Source of the DNA: Polychytrium aggregatum
Lineage: Eukaryota; Chytridiomycota; Chytridiomycetes; Polychytriales
Direction: 5' to 3'
Assembly (NCBI RefSeq): GCF_025602895.1
Contig: NW_026516203.1
Coordinates: 682,001 to 746,000, forward strand
DNA: 64,000 bases
Part shown: positions 42,615 through 59,207 of the stretch, piece after piece
How the letters are laid out: every line of letters begins with the position of its first letter
Numbering within the stretch: the stretch's first letter is position 1
Notes under the pieces: model-generated
What the model saw: the letters and a program-made list of their open reading frames with translations, nothing else
Database searches by the model: none
What the model was told of the DNA's origin: nothing
Translations under genes and position numbers: made by a program

Positions 42615-45600
42615 TTATTCGTCGCCGTAAACCTTCCAGGACTTGAGCCAGCGGCGAGAAGCGTAGTTGCTCGCATCGTCGTTGAAGCCAAAGGCGAACG
42701 GGGCAAAGTGCCAGAAGGCCAGGACAATAGCAACGCCAGCACCGAGGATAATGGCGCGGTGGAGCGTCGAGCCGAGCTTCTGACCAAGATGGTCCAGCAT
42801 AAGCGCCAGCATGATCATGGCAAAGTAAACTGCCGGGAAGTAGTGGTGGAGACTGGGATACGAGTTGTGCAAGAGAGCGGGCGAATGTCAGCATTGGAGC
42901 CATGGCAAGTGGGCGCTTGGAATCCTGCACCACTGTGTCTCGCATGCACGAGTTAGGAGGTGCCACTGCATCCCCCGCGATCGAACAAACACTTACTACA
43001 TGACTCTGCCCATGATATAGAAGGGCAGATAGTGCAGGAACCAGCCAAAGAAGGCAACCTTGGATGCAAAGTAAAAGTTGTCCCAGTCCTCTGTTGGCCA
43101 GCAGGGATTCGGATCGGGTGAGCAGCAGCCCCATGTGCATTGCGCATGCGTCCACACCGTCCATCTCCGGCTTCAAGCACCCAAACGACATGCTTTGCCC
43201 GGTCTCTCCGAAAACCAGCAAAGTCCAGGAGCACATTCAATGCCTCGCGATTGATGGCGGAAGCAGAGGAATCTGTCGTATGTCGATACTCTTGCAGGCA
43301 CAACACCTACCAAAGGTCTTCCAGTCTTCAAACTTTCTCTGGTAGCGGATCAGATAGACAGCGACCAGTCCGCCAAACACAGCCAAGCTGACGGTCGATC
43401 CCCACCAAATGAGGGGGTGGCCGAGAAGGTAGAACTTGATGTCGTTGGGGCCCCAGCCACACATTCTCAGACCCACCAGTCCAAACGGCCACTGATAAGG
43501 ATGCGAGACAAGGTTGTCGTCCTCGTTGTCGGGATCGGGGGTCAGGGCGTTGTTGGAGGTCCACATGGCGACGTTCAGGTCAATAAAGTCCTTGAAGAAG
43601 CGCGACTTGTAGGCGCCCTTTTGTCCAGCGGGCACTAGAGGAGACCAGACGATGTGGGTTGGATCAATAAGGGTCGAGCGGGCGATGCTGATGACGAGCA
43701 CAGCCATGCGCCCAGCAAGGTCTGCAGGAGCACGGAGTAGACGTACGTTTATCGTTGACATGCTTCTCAATGTTCCAAATGTTGGCGCTGCTCTTGAGAT
43801 CATTTTTCTTGGCACATACCACCTCGGCCTGCTTGAAACCCCAATCGGGCAGAGTCACGCCGCTGGAGCGCAACAAGCAGCCCGTGTTGACATGGCGGAG
43901 GCGGAAGCGGGTGGTCAGGGAATGGATTTGCTTCAATCCGCGAATGGCGACATCCTGAAACAAGCAATGTTCGACAGAGGCACGGGGTGATTGCACATGC
44001 GTGTGCGTGTACGTGTGCGTGTACGTGTGCGTGAGAGAGAGAGAGAGACAAATTGTACACAATCAGCGCTGCTCAAGAACTCGGTCGCGGGTGCAGATGC
44101 TCTCGGTCGGGCAACTCACATCCACGATTTCGACCTTCCAGTGGTCATTGGCATCGCCGACAGTGCTATTGCCGTAGCAGCTGACTTCGTTATCGGTGGT
44201 AGTGACCGGGGCCTTCTCGATGTGGCTGTGGAGGTTGCGCTTGGTCATGTCGTGCACTAGCGATTTAGTCGTCGATTCGGTGGGGTGATGGTGTTAGTGA
44301 AATGAAACACAGCATAGACCCGGCATCGAGTTACTAGCGCTGGCAAATCAGCAGACTCGAGTCAACAGTCATAGCCCTTACCGAGACGAACAATGTCGCC
44401 ATCCTTGATCGGGACAATGGTGTCGGGATCAACCTGGGGGGCGCCCCAAGCGTAGTCAATGATCCAGTTGTTGTTGTCGTCTTTGTGGTGGTAGCAAGTG
44501 ACCTGCTGCTGCTCCGAGCCAGTGGGGAACTTTTGGACGTGCGAATGCAGCAAGCCACCGCCGTGGGCGTTGTTCTTCAGGGTGACTTTGGAGCCATAAA
44601 CAACCTCTGCGGGCATGGAAGAGCGGTGCGTCAGCAGCGAGTACATGTTGAGTGCCACTGGCAGCGGTTGGGCACACAAGTTCCGAGCGAGCGCCGTGCT
44701 GGGAGCTGAAAACACACCGATGGGGTTGAGGTGGAAATCGGTGCCCTCAAGGCCAGCTTGGAACAGAGAGCTCATCTGGGCATCTCCGTCACCGCTGTGG
44801 TTCAGGATCGTAAAGTGAAGCCAGAACGAGAATATGTAGATCGAGATCGGGACGACGATGAGGAAGACGATGCGCGCAGCCCAGTGCTTGGCGTACTTTG
44901 TGAGGGGCAGCTTGCGGTCCCCCCACATATCCCAAAGATCGTCGACAGTGTGCTGGTAACGGGAAACGATGTGCGCGGCGAAATAGACCCACGTGTGTCA
45001 GCTGTGATGCAGTCGCCAGGCCAATCGAGAGTGCTGCTGCCATATCGGCGCCACTCAGCCGGGTCTACGGCCTCATCATGCAATGGTGATGCACATACCA
45101 GGCCAATCAGGGCGATCGCGAAAAGGCCAACCCATTTGACGCTGAAACAAAAAGAATGCACATCAATCCAGTGTGTTTGGGGAGAACGGACGACAAGGCG
45201 CTGAATGAGTTGATGGCAAGAAGACATGCAGTTGGCTCCGCCGCCTTGATGCTCGATGGCGATAGCGGCACCGTGCCTGGACGCAGTAGCGGGCCCTCCG
45301 GTTGGATCGCATGTCGATGGGCCAGGCACAAGGGCTGCAGCACCGCCTACCTGACAACACAGCCGAGGGAGAAGCCTGTGGCAAAGAGCCAAAAGTACCA
45401 CTTTGCAGAAAACGGGCTAGTATAGCCGAGCCAGATACGGAAATCGTGGTTAGCGTCACATACAGCCTCATCATGCCACCGGGTATGTTCCGATGCTTAC
45501 GAGAACTTCTGGTAGTTTCGGAAGGTAACCAGGCAGTAGGCGCTGAGGCAGGTGAAGAACAGCAGCATCGAGTCGAGGAGGATGAAACGGGTAATGGCGA

Positions 45601-46770
45601 TATACGAGGTGTCTGTTGTCAAATATCAGCAGGCACGGGCAAGGGTCAGTGGCTCTATTTGGGCAAAATCACCTATTGGTTGCTGTGTCTGCGGCCAGAT
45701 GCATACCAAGCAGGACCATTGTGCCCAAGAGGATGGCTGCGGGCTTGGAGAGTCGCAGCTGGATGCCGGTGTAGTACGCCGCCGGAACCATCAAGGCACC
45801 AAAGACGGCGGCAAAGATTCGCATGGTGGTGTAGTTCATGCCCTCGGGATAGTGGCCTCCAGATTCAAAGGCAAAGCTTCCGTTGTATCGGGCGAGGATG
45901 CCCGAGAACCCGAGAAGGATCTTGCCGAGGGGCGGGTGCACATCAAAGTAAAACTCTCGTTTCAAGTAAAACGATGCAAACTTTCTGTAATCGAGAGTAC
46001 GATCGTTGCCGCGTTAGGTGGGGAATCGCAGCACGATCGAGTCGGGCCCCAGTTCTGCTGATCGCCGCAACTAACCCAAAATGAGCTTCATCCCTGCCAA
46101 AAGTGGATCAAGTGGCAGGATGTTAGGAGACTGCCTGTGGACCGGATGCAATGGAATGGTCCAGCCATCATCGCACGATCACTCGGGAGCTCATCTGCTT
46201 GACCGGTGTGACAAACGGGCCAAGAGACAGGTCGGGTCGGAAACTCGCCCACGCAACACAGCCGAGCCGAGCCGAGCCGAGCAGCTCGATGCACCCACCA
46301 AACGACAAAGTTGGCCCAGCCGATGTTGTAGATACGGGTGAAAAAGGCGAGGACGGTCAAGATAACACCAACAGTGTGGTCCAGCGTCGTGGCCAAGGCA
46401 TCTGGGTCCTAGAAGCCGACACAGACAGCGGGTTAGTTCACCGCACAAGCAGCGGCCATGTCGACGGAAGCGGCGCCCAGCGCCGTCGATCGAGGACTGC
46501 GACGGCAAGGCTGGCCGTACAGCTCCGTGCCAGCGAAAATAACGCTGGTGCCAGATTGTATACATAGAGAGAGACAGAGAGAAGGAGAGAGACATCGACA
46601 CCTGTCCAGAGTCGTGCACTCACTTGGGCAGCAGTCCTGACGGCCTTTGCGGACTTGGATTTGCCCGAGACATCATCGAAGGATGCATCGGAGACGATGG
46701 TCGGATCCAAGGATTTGGACGGGATCTCGTGCCGCTTTCTCAAACCGTCCGCTGTGCTGATGGCGGACAT
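42615..46770 (-). CDS. PMT2: Protein O-mannosyltransferase, Pmt2/POMT2 type
   Basis: PMTs transfer mannose from dolichol-P-mannose to Ser/Thr in the ER lumen and work as dimers. Exon 1 is 46770-46624 (MSAISTADGLRKRHEIP...). The next exon gives DPDALATTLDHTVGVILTVLAFFTRIYNIGW. The joint WDEAHFG, then KFASFYLKREFYFDVHPPLGK, carries the conserved DE and the DVHPPLGK loop. Then come YPEGMNYTTMRI and the TM segments AAVFGALMVPAAYY and LSKPAAILLGTMVLL. A MIR region follows: VVYGSKVTLKNNAHGGGLLHSH, VTCYHHKDDNNNW and IKDGDIVRLG. The C-terminal membrane part includes LIWWGSTVSLAVFGG and ends FAFGFNDDASNYASRRWLKSWKVYGDE. The C-terminal FAFG....WL.SW favours the Pmt2 subfamily over Pmt1 or Pmt4. Internal exon edges were not all fixed. 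Confidence 0.9.
43999..44048 (+). repeat. GTGTGCGTGTAC / GA repeat in a PMT2 intron
   Basis: Alternating purine-pyrimidine GTGTGCGTGTAC units are followed by (GA)n. It lies in an intron of PMT2. The GT/AC part can adopt Z-DNA. Confidence 0.85.
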
Positions 46771-47192
46771 GGCGAAGCAACGACCGGTGGTGCACGGAGG
46801 GAGGGGGAGGGGAGATGAGGATGCGACGGGTGGGCAGACGCAAGAGGCGGCAGCAGGCAGCGGGAGCACCGAGAAAAGAGAATCCTTTGGCAAGAGGCGA
46901 GATGGCGAGCACAAGCCAGGCGGAATCTCGCACGTCACATTGCCCATATTTGGAAGGCAGCCAATCGCAGGGCGGCCGCGTATCTGGATCGAGGGCGGCT
47001 CGATCCGGGATGCATCCGGCCGGCACGCGGCAAGGGTCCGCTGGTTCGATCCGTAGCGTGACCTGTGCCGACCAGGGTCGGCCTCTGCCAGGCGCAATGG
47101 CCGGCTGGGGCTGCCTTCGGGGTCGATCGGCATCCGCTTGCTTGATCTCGCCGTCTCAGTCTCGCCAGCGACACAACACCTGCCTTTCTGCC
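46771..47192. promoter_or_regulatory. Divergent PMT2/PSMA7 promoter region
   Basis: This 422-bp region lies between two head-to-head start codons. I found no clear Rpn4-type PACE element (GGTGGCAAA) or TATA box. Confidence 0.5.
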
Positions 47193-49143
47193 ATGAGCTA
47201 CGATCGTGCTCTCACTGTCTTCTCGCCGGACGGCCATCTGTTCCAAGTCGAATATGTGCGTATGCGTCTCTGCGGTGCTGCATTACCGAGAATGCGCGAG
47301 TGAGCCCCGAAGCGGCTGCCGCAGCTCTCCCACCAGGAACCGGCTCCATGCGACATGAAATGCAAGTGGCCGTCCTACTTGTGCGTGGCCGCTCTATTGC
47401 TAACCACCGCCCGGCTCTCTGCTGCAGGCTCTGGAGGCCGTGAGGAAGGGCATCTGCGCGGTAGGTGTTCGTGCCATCGGAGGCCGTTCGGCATGCATCT
47501 GATCGGCCACTCGGCCGATGGCCACCTGAATCGGGCACAAGCACAAGCATGAGTAGCGCAATACTAGCAGTGGATCATTTGCCCGCAAGCCGTGTGGAAA
47601 TCGCTGATGACTGATTCTGGCTCGGTCGCAGGTCGGTGTCCGTGGCAAGGATGTCGTCGTTCTCGGAGTCGAAAAGAAAACCGTCCTGAAGCTCCAGGAC
47701 TCCCGGACTGTCAAGAAGATTGCCATGCTGGACGACCACATCTGCGTAGCATTTGCAGGTAGGTCATCGGGGGCCGCACCGCCAACCGATAGGATGCCAC
47801 ATTTGAACCCAGCGCCAGCTGTAGCATGGCATTCAAGCGGCTTGGCTCTGCATGCTTGTGCGCATGTACCGCTGCTGGATCCGCCTCCCTCCCACACCGG
47901 CTTAGGGGCTGCGCAATCATTCACGACCGGTTGCGAAACGGAAGCTGTCTGTCGATATCCATACTAACGTCGAGTGTGGTTGACGCCTAGGTCTTATGGC
48001 CGATGCCCGAGTGTTAATAAACAAGGCAAGAATCGAGTGCCAGTCTCACCGTCTGACCGTCGAAGATCCCGTTTCGGTTGAATACATCACGCGATATATT
48101 GCCGGCGTTCAGCAGGTTTGTGGCTGCAACATTCGCAGGGCACCATGGCACGATCGGCACATCGAGCCGATCCATGAGAGTGATGACTTCATAACTACCC
48201 AAGTGCTATTGCTGACCATCGCCCCTCACGGCCCCCACGGCTTGCACAGAAATACACCCAGAGCGGCGGTGTCCGTCCGTTCGGTATCTCGATGCTCATC
48301 ATTGGATTCGATCAAGACAAAGTGCCCAAGCTCTACCAAACCGATCCCTCGGGCATTTACTCGGCATGGAAGGTACGACGAGTTACTGGCGAGATTGCTG
48401 GCCGAGTCTGTGGCGACGGTTGTGTCGATGCAGCAGCGCCCAGCCAATCATGCCGATAACAGGGCAGCCGATACCGGTGCTAGGCTTTGCAAACAGAGTG
48501 CTACCAAAGTGCCTTACTGACGCTGTTGTCCACAGGCCAACGCAATTGGACGAAGCTCCAAGACAGTCCGCGAGTTTTTGGAGAAGAACTACAAGGAGGA
48601 TATGACCCGCGACGAGACCATCAAGCTCACAATCAAGTCGTTACTCGAGGTAAACGGCGCAGATGCCATAGTGTCGGATGGGCCGTTCCGCTGAACCGAG
48701 CCGTGGTCCCGCAATCCGACAGCGCGGCGGCTCATTGTATGGTGAGAGTCGGCGCCTCTCGGGCCTATTTGGCGATAAGTACTGACCCTGGCGACGAATG
48801 CCACCTTGCGATAGGTTGTCCAAACTGGCGCCAAAAACATCGAGATCGCCGTCATGGGCGCTGACTCGGTCTTGAGGGTGAGTTGCTTCTCTGCGGTCAC
48901 ATCCGTGTCTGAGCCATGATGCAACAGCAGCGCACCGAGATGACCTGTGTGTTTCCTGACTGACATGGCCCCACGCTTCCTCACATTCGTCCATCACTGT
49001 TGCTCGACAATTTGCAGCACCTGGAGACTGACGAGGTCGAGGCCATCACCGCTATCATCGAGCAGGAGAACGCTGCGGAGGCCGAAAAGAAGACCAAGAA
49101 GGGCGCAAGCTCCACGGACGCCCTGGGCGGAAGCAGCAGCTAA
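47193..49143 (+). CDS. PSMA7: 20S proteasome subunit alpha-4 (PSMA7/Pre6)
   Basis: This is one of seven alpha subunits forming the outer rings of the 20S proteasome. Eight exons, 47193-47255, 47428-47460, 47632-47758, 47991-48115, 48250-48372, 48536-48649, 48815-48877 and 49018-49143, join in phase to 257 aa. It starts [25 protein letters not shown]-like, the alpha-type signature YDR...FSPdG.l.QVEYA. Other blocks: [76 protein letters not shown] and [17 protein letters not shown]. The C-terminus is Lys/Ala-rich with a Gly/Ser end. Similarity is highest to human PSMA7 and yeast Pre6. Confidence 0.96.
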
Positions 49144-49736
49144 GCGGCCACCCAAGTCACATCCGACCTGCTGAATATAACCGAGAGCGCCGAGCTGTTT
49201 ACCGAGCCCATGCGTGGCATATAGCGGTCAGCAGTCGTGAACCACACGGGACTGCTCCGCGCTTGACGGACTGTCGATAAATGGCGATTTGCACCGAGCA
49301 CTCGTAGTCAGACCCGGAGGAGAACGGTCTTCAGGCCATGCATGATGGCGGCAGCATCCGTCTGGGCGGCTCTGCGGGTTGATGGGTGCGGGAGAAGCTG
49401 CCAGATCGTCGAGAGCCGGCCTGACCATGGGCATCGAGAGCCACATCACCGGGCAAGGTCCCGTCGGTGTACCTGCATGAGCAGGGCCGGCGGTCGGTGC
49501 AGCAGCTGAGACCGAATCGCCCAGGGTCGCGCTTCATTTGGAAGCGGGCTGAAATGAATTCATTTCGCGGGCCTGGCTTTTGACCACGCCCAACCCGCCT
49601 GCCTGGTCTTGCTCGCGCTCGCGCATCACCCACACCGCCATCCTCTGGCCATCCCGGCGTTGCTTTGTCCAGCAAGCCTTTCCCGCCTTCCGCTTTCATC
49701 CTACCATCAGCAACCAGACCCATCCTCCGAAGCACC
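49144..49736. promoter_or_regulatory. Intergenic region, PSMA7 to VMA1
   Basis: This 593-bp spacer between tandem genes should hold the PSMA7 3' UTR and the VMA1 promoter with a pyrimidine-rich leader. No gene seen. Confidence 0.5.
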
Positions 49737-53821
<4,085 letters not shown>

Positions 53822-54433
53822 GTTGTTGGACTTTGGAGCCAAGGGGGCGATGTGCTGCGGCACTGGCGTGGTCCAAAGCGGCATCATCCTCTCTGTCATC
53901 GACGCCACGGCTCCGCCCGGCTCTTCCCGTTGATTCCACTCCTGTTGATCCCGTTTCTTGGCAGTTTGAATGAAAGAAAACACAGTTATTGCACAGTGCT
54001 GAGTGGTCGCCGTTGCTCCACGACCTAACACCAGAGACCTTACTGCCTGATCGCATGTGTCGCCAAGACAAGAAAGAGAGGGACTGCCAGCTGTAAACAC
54101 TGAGCTGTGGTTCTTTGGCGGTCTGCATGGCCCAATCGAGCCGGGCCGCAACGAGGGCATCTGCCGCCCGAGACACACAGTCGACACGAATGCACGATGA
54201 AGAGTCATGCGGGGCGAGGGATGAGTGTATTGGCTTTTGATGTGCCTGGCACCAACGGCAGTTTGGCTGATGGTCCAAGAGCATGCTGTTCCGTTGGATC
54301 AGGCCCGGATGTGATGGCATTGCGGCCGCCATCGCACAGGAGAGCACCAAGATGACCCTTCCTGAGCACGAGCGGCCTGCTGGACTTGGGACCACGATGC
54401 CGTCGCAGCGTAGGTCGTCCAAGTGGACCCTGT
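53822..54433. other. Convergent 3' intergenic region, VMA1/ABCD
   Basis: This is 612 bp between converging stop codons. No gene or RNA gene recognised. Confidence 0.55.
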
Positions 54434-57400
54434 CTAAAGGTTTGTGATCTCGACCTTGCCTGTGCCGTCGGCAAGGTAGTGCAAATGTACCTGATGGAAC
54501 CGCTTGAGCTCGTATCTGCAGCGGTCCGTGGACGAGTCCCAAGCCATGGTTCAAGACCGGAGCAGGAAAGTTGAAAGTTGAGTATCGAAGGACAAAAGTC
54601 GGGAGAATGAAGGCCAAAAGTTGGAGCAGCCGCGCGCGGTGGTTAGATACACAGTCACGACATATGGCTTTGTTTCTGAGACTCCAGCTGATGGGGTCGT
54701 GACTACAGTGCCAGCTGCATACGGGGCGAGAAGTTTGGCCGTACGTACCGGTGGGCGATGGAGAACACTGTGATGTTGAGCTTTTGGCACCATTCGTACA
54801 GACCGCCTTCTTCGTCGGGATTGATCGCGCTGGTGGCCTCGTCAAGCACCGCATACTTGGGCTGGTGGAAGAACAGACGGGCCAGACCAACTCGCTGCTT
54901 TTCGCCGCCGCTGAGAACATCGTTCCAGTCAAAGTGGGAAAAGTCCAGGCCACCCTTGGTTGAATCATATAGCTTGAGGAGCTTGACCCGGTCCAAACAC
55001 TCGAGGACTTTGGCGTCAACGGCATCGCGCTCTGGGCCAGGAACACCGAAGCGGCTGGGATAGGTAACCTGGTCGCGCAAGCTTCCGGAGGCAAGGTACG
55101 GTCGCTGTGGGACGTAGAATAGAAGGGGCTGGGCCAAATCGCGAGCACCTCGAGGGACGGTGACGGTGCCAGCAGTTGGAATCCAAAGCTGAGCCAGCAC
55201 TCGGAAGAGCGAGGTCTTGCCGGCTGGAGGGTCGAATCGCAGGGCGGTTGCAAACAGAGAATACGGAGCGAGACGGCAGGGTGAGTACGGATCGACAGCG
55301 GAGCTACAACCAGAACATCTCAGCACCAGCGCCATTGCAGCCGCTAACGACAAGACTCTGGGGCACTCCACAAATATACACGGAGCAACGGCGGTGACAG
55401 AAACCTGTGAAGGCTGTCGTTGTTGGCCACCATGCCACGCCATGACCGGTGATACGGGCCGGGACCGCCCGAGTAAATCAGAACAGAAAGACATTCTTAC
55501 CTCCGTTGGCGCCGGTGACAAGGATGTTCTTGCCTGGAACAATATCAAAGGACAGATCCTGTTTTGCCGAATATCGCAGGTCAGTGACAACGGGAACGGC
55601 GCGGGCTCAGAAACTCGGCGCTGTTAGCTCATGACGGGATCGCGAATGACAGTGCTACAGAATCGACTTAATAGACGAGTTAGGGTGCTCGTACCTTGAC
55701 CAGGAGCCTGCCGTCAGGGCTGGTGATGGTGATGTCTCGGAACGAAATCATGTCTTCGACATCGGACTCGAGGAACTTGGAGGACATGAGCGAGAGATCG
55801 CGTTCCTGGGGCTCGACGGCCTCGAGCAGCTCCATAACGCGGGCAGTGAAGCCGGAGAGCTGGGCGAGCTTCTTGTAGACCATGAGCAAGTCTGGAAAGA
55901 GTCGCAGAGGGCGAGGCCAGCGGTATTGTGTTATGGTCGGCGGAGGTCAGAGGCTATCGATTGCACTCTTGAGCGCCGCAAGCCGATGGGCAGGTCGCAG
56001 AGACAGGGTATGCGAGCGAAAGTCGTAGAATATGAATCCTCAATGCATACCCGAGATGGCGCCGGAGGCTCCCTGAATGAGCGAGTCGGATTCGCGGTAG
56101 CGAGCAGCGATTTCGGAGATATCCACACCCTCCTTCAGGAGGAAGGGGACGGCCAAGATCGGCCATCCAATGATCGAGGCAAGGTACTATAGACAACAAA
56201 AACAGGCATAGGACGAGTGGCAGAATCAGTGGCCGAGGGGTCAGTAGAACACCCGAGCGACGATCGCAGCAACTAACGACGGCTTGGGATTGAAGTGGGC
56301 CGAGGGCTTGTTGAATTCACGCCGATCAACGCACAGGAATGGCAGTGGTATCGCCAATGTGCGAGCTACTGCACCTCCCCAAGCGAGACCAATGAACGGG
56401 ATATGGACTCACCTTCAGGATGTACTGATCCATAATACCCTGCTTGAAATGCCACATGAAGTAGTACTCCGAGAAATCGGTGACGTGGCCGAGCCGCTCG
56501 TTCAAAATGGCCTTTTCGCACTCGCTGCCGTTGAGGAAGGCAACTTCCTCGGCATGGGTGATCAGTCGCGAGTGAGCGCGACGGAAACTGCCCTCAAGCT
56601 CCTGGATCTTGGCGATCATCCTGGAAAACGGCGGCGAGATCCAGCGCACCACAAAGCCCGAGAGGAAAAAGTACGAGTAGAGGCAAACCAAGCCGGGGTA
56701 GCCAATGTTTTCGGCCATCCGCTGAGTGCAGAGGATGACATCGAGCAGGGGCTTGAACGTCCTGATAGAGAGCGAGGCAAGGTGGGCGGATGAGCATAGG
56801 AAATGCGACGCATGACCGGGCCAAGTCAGTGATGGGATGGTTTGGACAAGGCGGGACGGTAAAATTGACATTCCATGGTAACTCCAGGCGCATACACACC
56901 GCGAATACAGGTCCGAGGCGGTCTCACAGAACTTGCTGATGTCGTCAGTGATGCGCTGGTCGGCGTGATCGAGATTGCCCTCGCGCAGGATGGCAGCCTT
57001 GTAGAACGAGCGGTCGCGCAGGTACTTTTCGTGGGTATGTGTCGTGAGTTTTTTCCGGAATTCCTGGAGAATCAAGATTGCAATGATCGTTGTAAGCATC
57101 AACTGCCGCCGCAACAAAGCGGTCGCGGGCCAGCATCGCGCACACACACTTCGGGCTCGGGTTCGGCTGACGGGCGCAGATGGGGTGTAATCAAACGGAC
57201 AGACGAGTTGCACGCCGCCTTCGATCGGCCCGACAGCAGCAGACTCAGCGACATCCTCACCAGGGTCATCAGATTGGCCAGATACTTGAGCGACGAGTTG
57301 ATGACGCTCGCGACGATCCCCATGATGAAAAAGTCGGTGATGACGACGCCAAACTGGACAAAGCTCTTGCTAATCACGGCCTTGAGGCCATCACCGCCCT

Positions 57401-58004
57401 TGCGGGCGATGCGCTTCAGCGGAGGAGAATGGAATTTGCGACAGGCAGGATTAGCACGCGTTCATGAAGGCGGATTGCGCAAAGTGCATTTTTCAATCAT
57501 GTCCGTGCGGCATCGCCAGCGCTCGTTGGGGATGGCGCTGAGGCCGAGCGAGAAAGACGGCCTGAGCCAGTCAACCGGGCGATGCCGCAGGATTGAGCTA
57601 TCCCGCTTCCACGCGCAGAACAAGCTGCCTACCAACGAGAGCAGACTTCGGCCAACAAGCATGCCCAACTGGGTAATGATGAGCAGCCATGTCTTGGGAT
57701 CGGTTCCGACACAGATGCGCAAGATGTAGAACAGTCGCTTGAAGAAAACAGCGTCGACGGCGGCGACGCCCTTCTTCTTGACCTCGATCTTGGGAACATC
57801 CTTCTTGAGGGCATCCAGGTGAGCGGCCTTCCAATTCATGGACTTGACCCGCGACCGGTATGAAATTGTGGCGAGGCCAACCATCGAGGCCGTGAACACC
57901 GAGATGAGCTGCGGGTCGGCCAGGAAGCTCAGCAGGGAGCGGACAAAGACGTGCTTGGTGCCGACGACCCAGCGTGCGACTTGCTTTGGGGAGACTTGTG
58001 TCAT
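54434..58004 (-). CDS. Peroxisomal half-size ABC transporter, subfamily D (ABCD/PXA)
   Basis: ABCD half-transporters pair up to import long-chain acyl-CoA into peroxisomes. The first exon starts MTQVSPKQVARWVVG at 58004 and continues through AVFFKRLFYILRICVG and WLLIITQLGMLVGRSLLSL, the family's first membrane helix. Then: ITDFFIMGIVASVINSSLKYLA; LTTHTHEKYLRDRSFYKA; NLDHADQRITDDISKFCE, a family hallmark; the EAA-like loop FRRAHSRLITHAEEVAFLNGSE; and a nucleotide-binding domain with ISFRDITITSPDGRLLV, Walker A GANGAGKT (split by an intron), YVPQRPYLASGSLRDQVTYP, signature LSGGEKQR, Walker B YAVLDEATSAI and switch His SIAHR. The last exon ends ELKRFHQVHLHYLADGTG and stops at 54436-54434. No obvious ABCD4-like features were seen; PXA/ABCD1-3-like is favoured. 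Exon edges in the middle are approximate. Confidence 0.92.
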
Positions 58005-59207
58005 TGGATGGATGGAATGTAGCGGGGAAGCAGTGGAATGTCGTGGAATGCGGTGCAGTGCCGTGCAGTGCCGTGCAGTGCAATACAGGGGAGAAAGGAC
58101 GAAAAAGGGTGGCTTGGAAACAAGACGGAAGGTGATGGGGGGGGAGATTGTCTGGACGGAGGCAGAGAGCAGCTGCCGGCGGGGAAGGTCGGGAAGGCTC
58201 GGTCTTATGGCCTGGAGCGCAGGACGGATGTCAGGAACAACCTCGGCGGTCGATCCGCGGCGTCACAAGCGCTTTTCACGTGCGAGCGGACTGCAGAAAC
58301 GGGGACGGCTGGCGGATCGAGTGTGGATCGAGTGTGGGTCGAGTGCACTGGATCGAGTGCATTGGATCGAATGACCCTCTCAACCAGCCAGCCAGCCAGC
58401 CAGCCAGCCCTTGATCGGCCAAATCCATCGTGTCGTTCGCAGATCTTCCCGAACGACTTCCGTGACACTCGTCCTCACACCAGGGCACGATACACCACAT
58501 TGCACGGCTGCAGTATCGGCGCAGTCCGCGCGTCGGCTGCTGAGCTGGCTGCTCTCCGCCACCCACCAACCCAGGCCGGAAACCGTCGCAGTGTTGCCCG
58601 GCCCCGCATTGTGCTCCGGCGTCGCCATTTTTTTCTTCACGGGACGCTCGATCGACAAGGAGAGAGAGCCCACCAGCCCAGCCACGGGCGGTCCATCCCC
58701 GGCTGCACGTCCCCCCTCCTCGTCGGTCGCGTCGTATGGGCACACTGTCGGTCCACAGACACCACAGGGGCCAGCAACAAGCAAGTAACAATATCAGCTT
58801 ACGCCTGCCGAATACATGCACACCACCAGCAACAAGTAACAACACCACCACCACCAGCAACAAGTAACAGCAACAAGTAACAAGTAATGGCGGCAGCAAC
58901 CAACTTACACAGGCGTCGGCGTTATTGCTGCTGTATCTCGCCTCCTTCCTCCACCCAGTGCGCATCGGCCTGTCTCCTCGCCCCCTCCATGGCCGTCCTC
59001 GGCAAGATGCAAGCCGCTGAGCAAGCACAATTCCCCCACCCCTGCTCTCGGCCCACCACCACCACCAGGAGGATCGCCGCCTTTCCCTTTCTGCATTGCG
59101 TCGCCGCCGCCAAAGCCGCCGTCTTTCTGCGTCCTCTTGAGCTCCTGGGCGCTCGGACCCAAAGAGTCGACGCTCTCTCTCTGCTTCGTCGTCCCGCCGA
59201 TCCCGCC
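58005..59207. promoter_or_regulatory. Divergent ABCD/SH3-TM intergenic region with tandem repeats
   Basis: This 1.2-kb region lies between two head-to-head genes. It contains GTGCAGTGCC repeats (about 58053-58083), a (CAGC)n tract (58387-58410) and AACAAGTAAC repeats (about 58776-58886). The downstream frame is open from 58887, so part of this may be 5' coding sequence of the SH3-TM gene. Confidence 0.5.
58776..58886 (+). repeat. AGCAACAAGTAAC / ACCACC repeats upstream of SH3-TM gene
   Basis: Four or five copies of AACAAGTAAC separated by CCACCACCAG-type sequence lie immediately before the first ATG (58887) of the downstream frame. Confidence 0.8.

Noticed and set aside
47030-47055. tRNA B-box-like sequence GGTTCGATCC
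   Set aside because: No matching A box or cloverleaf could be folded around it.
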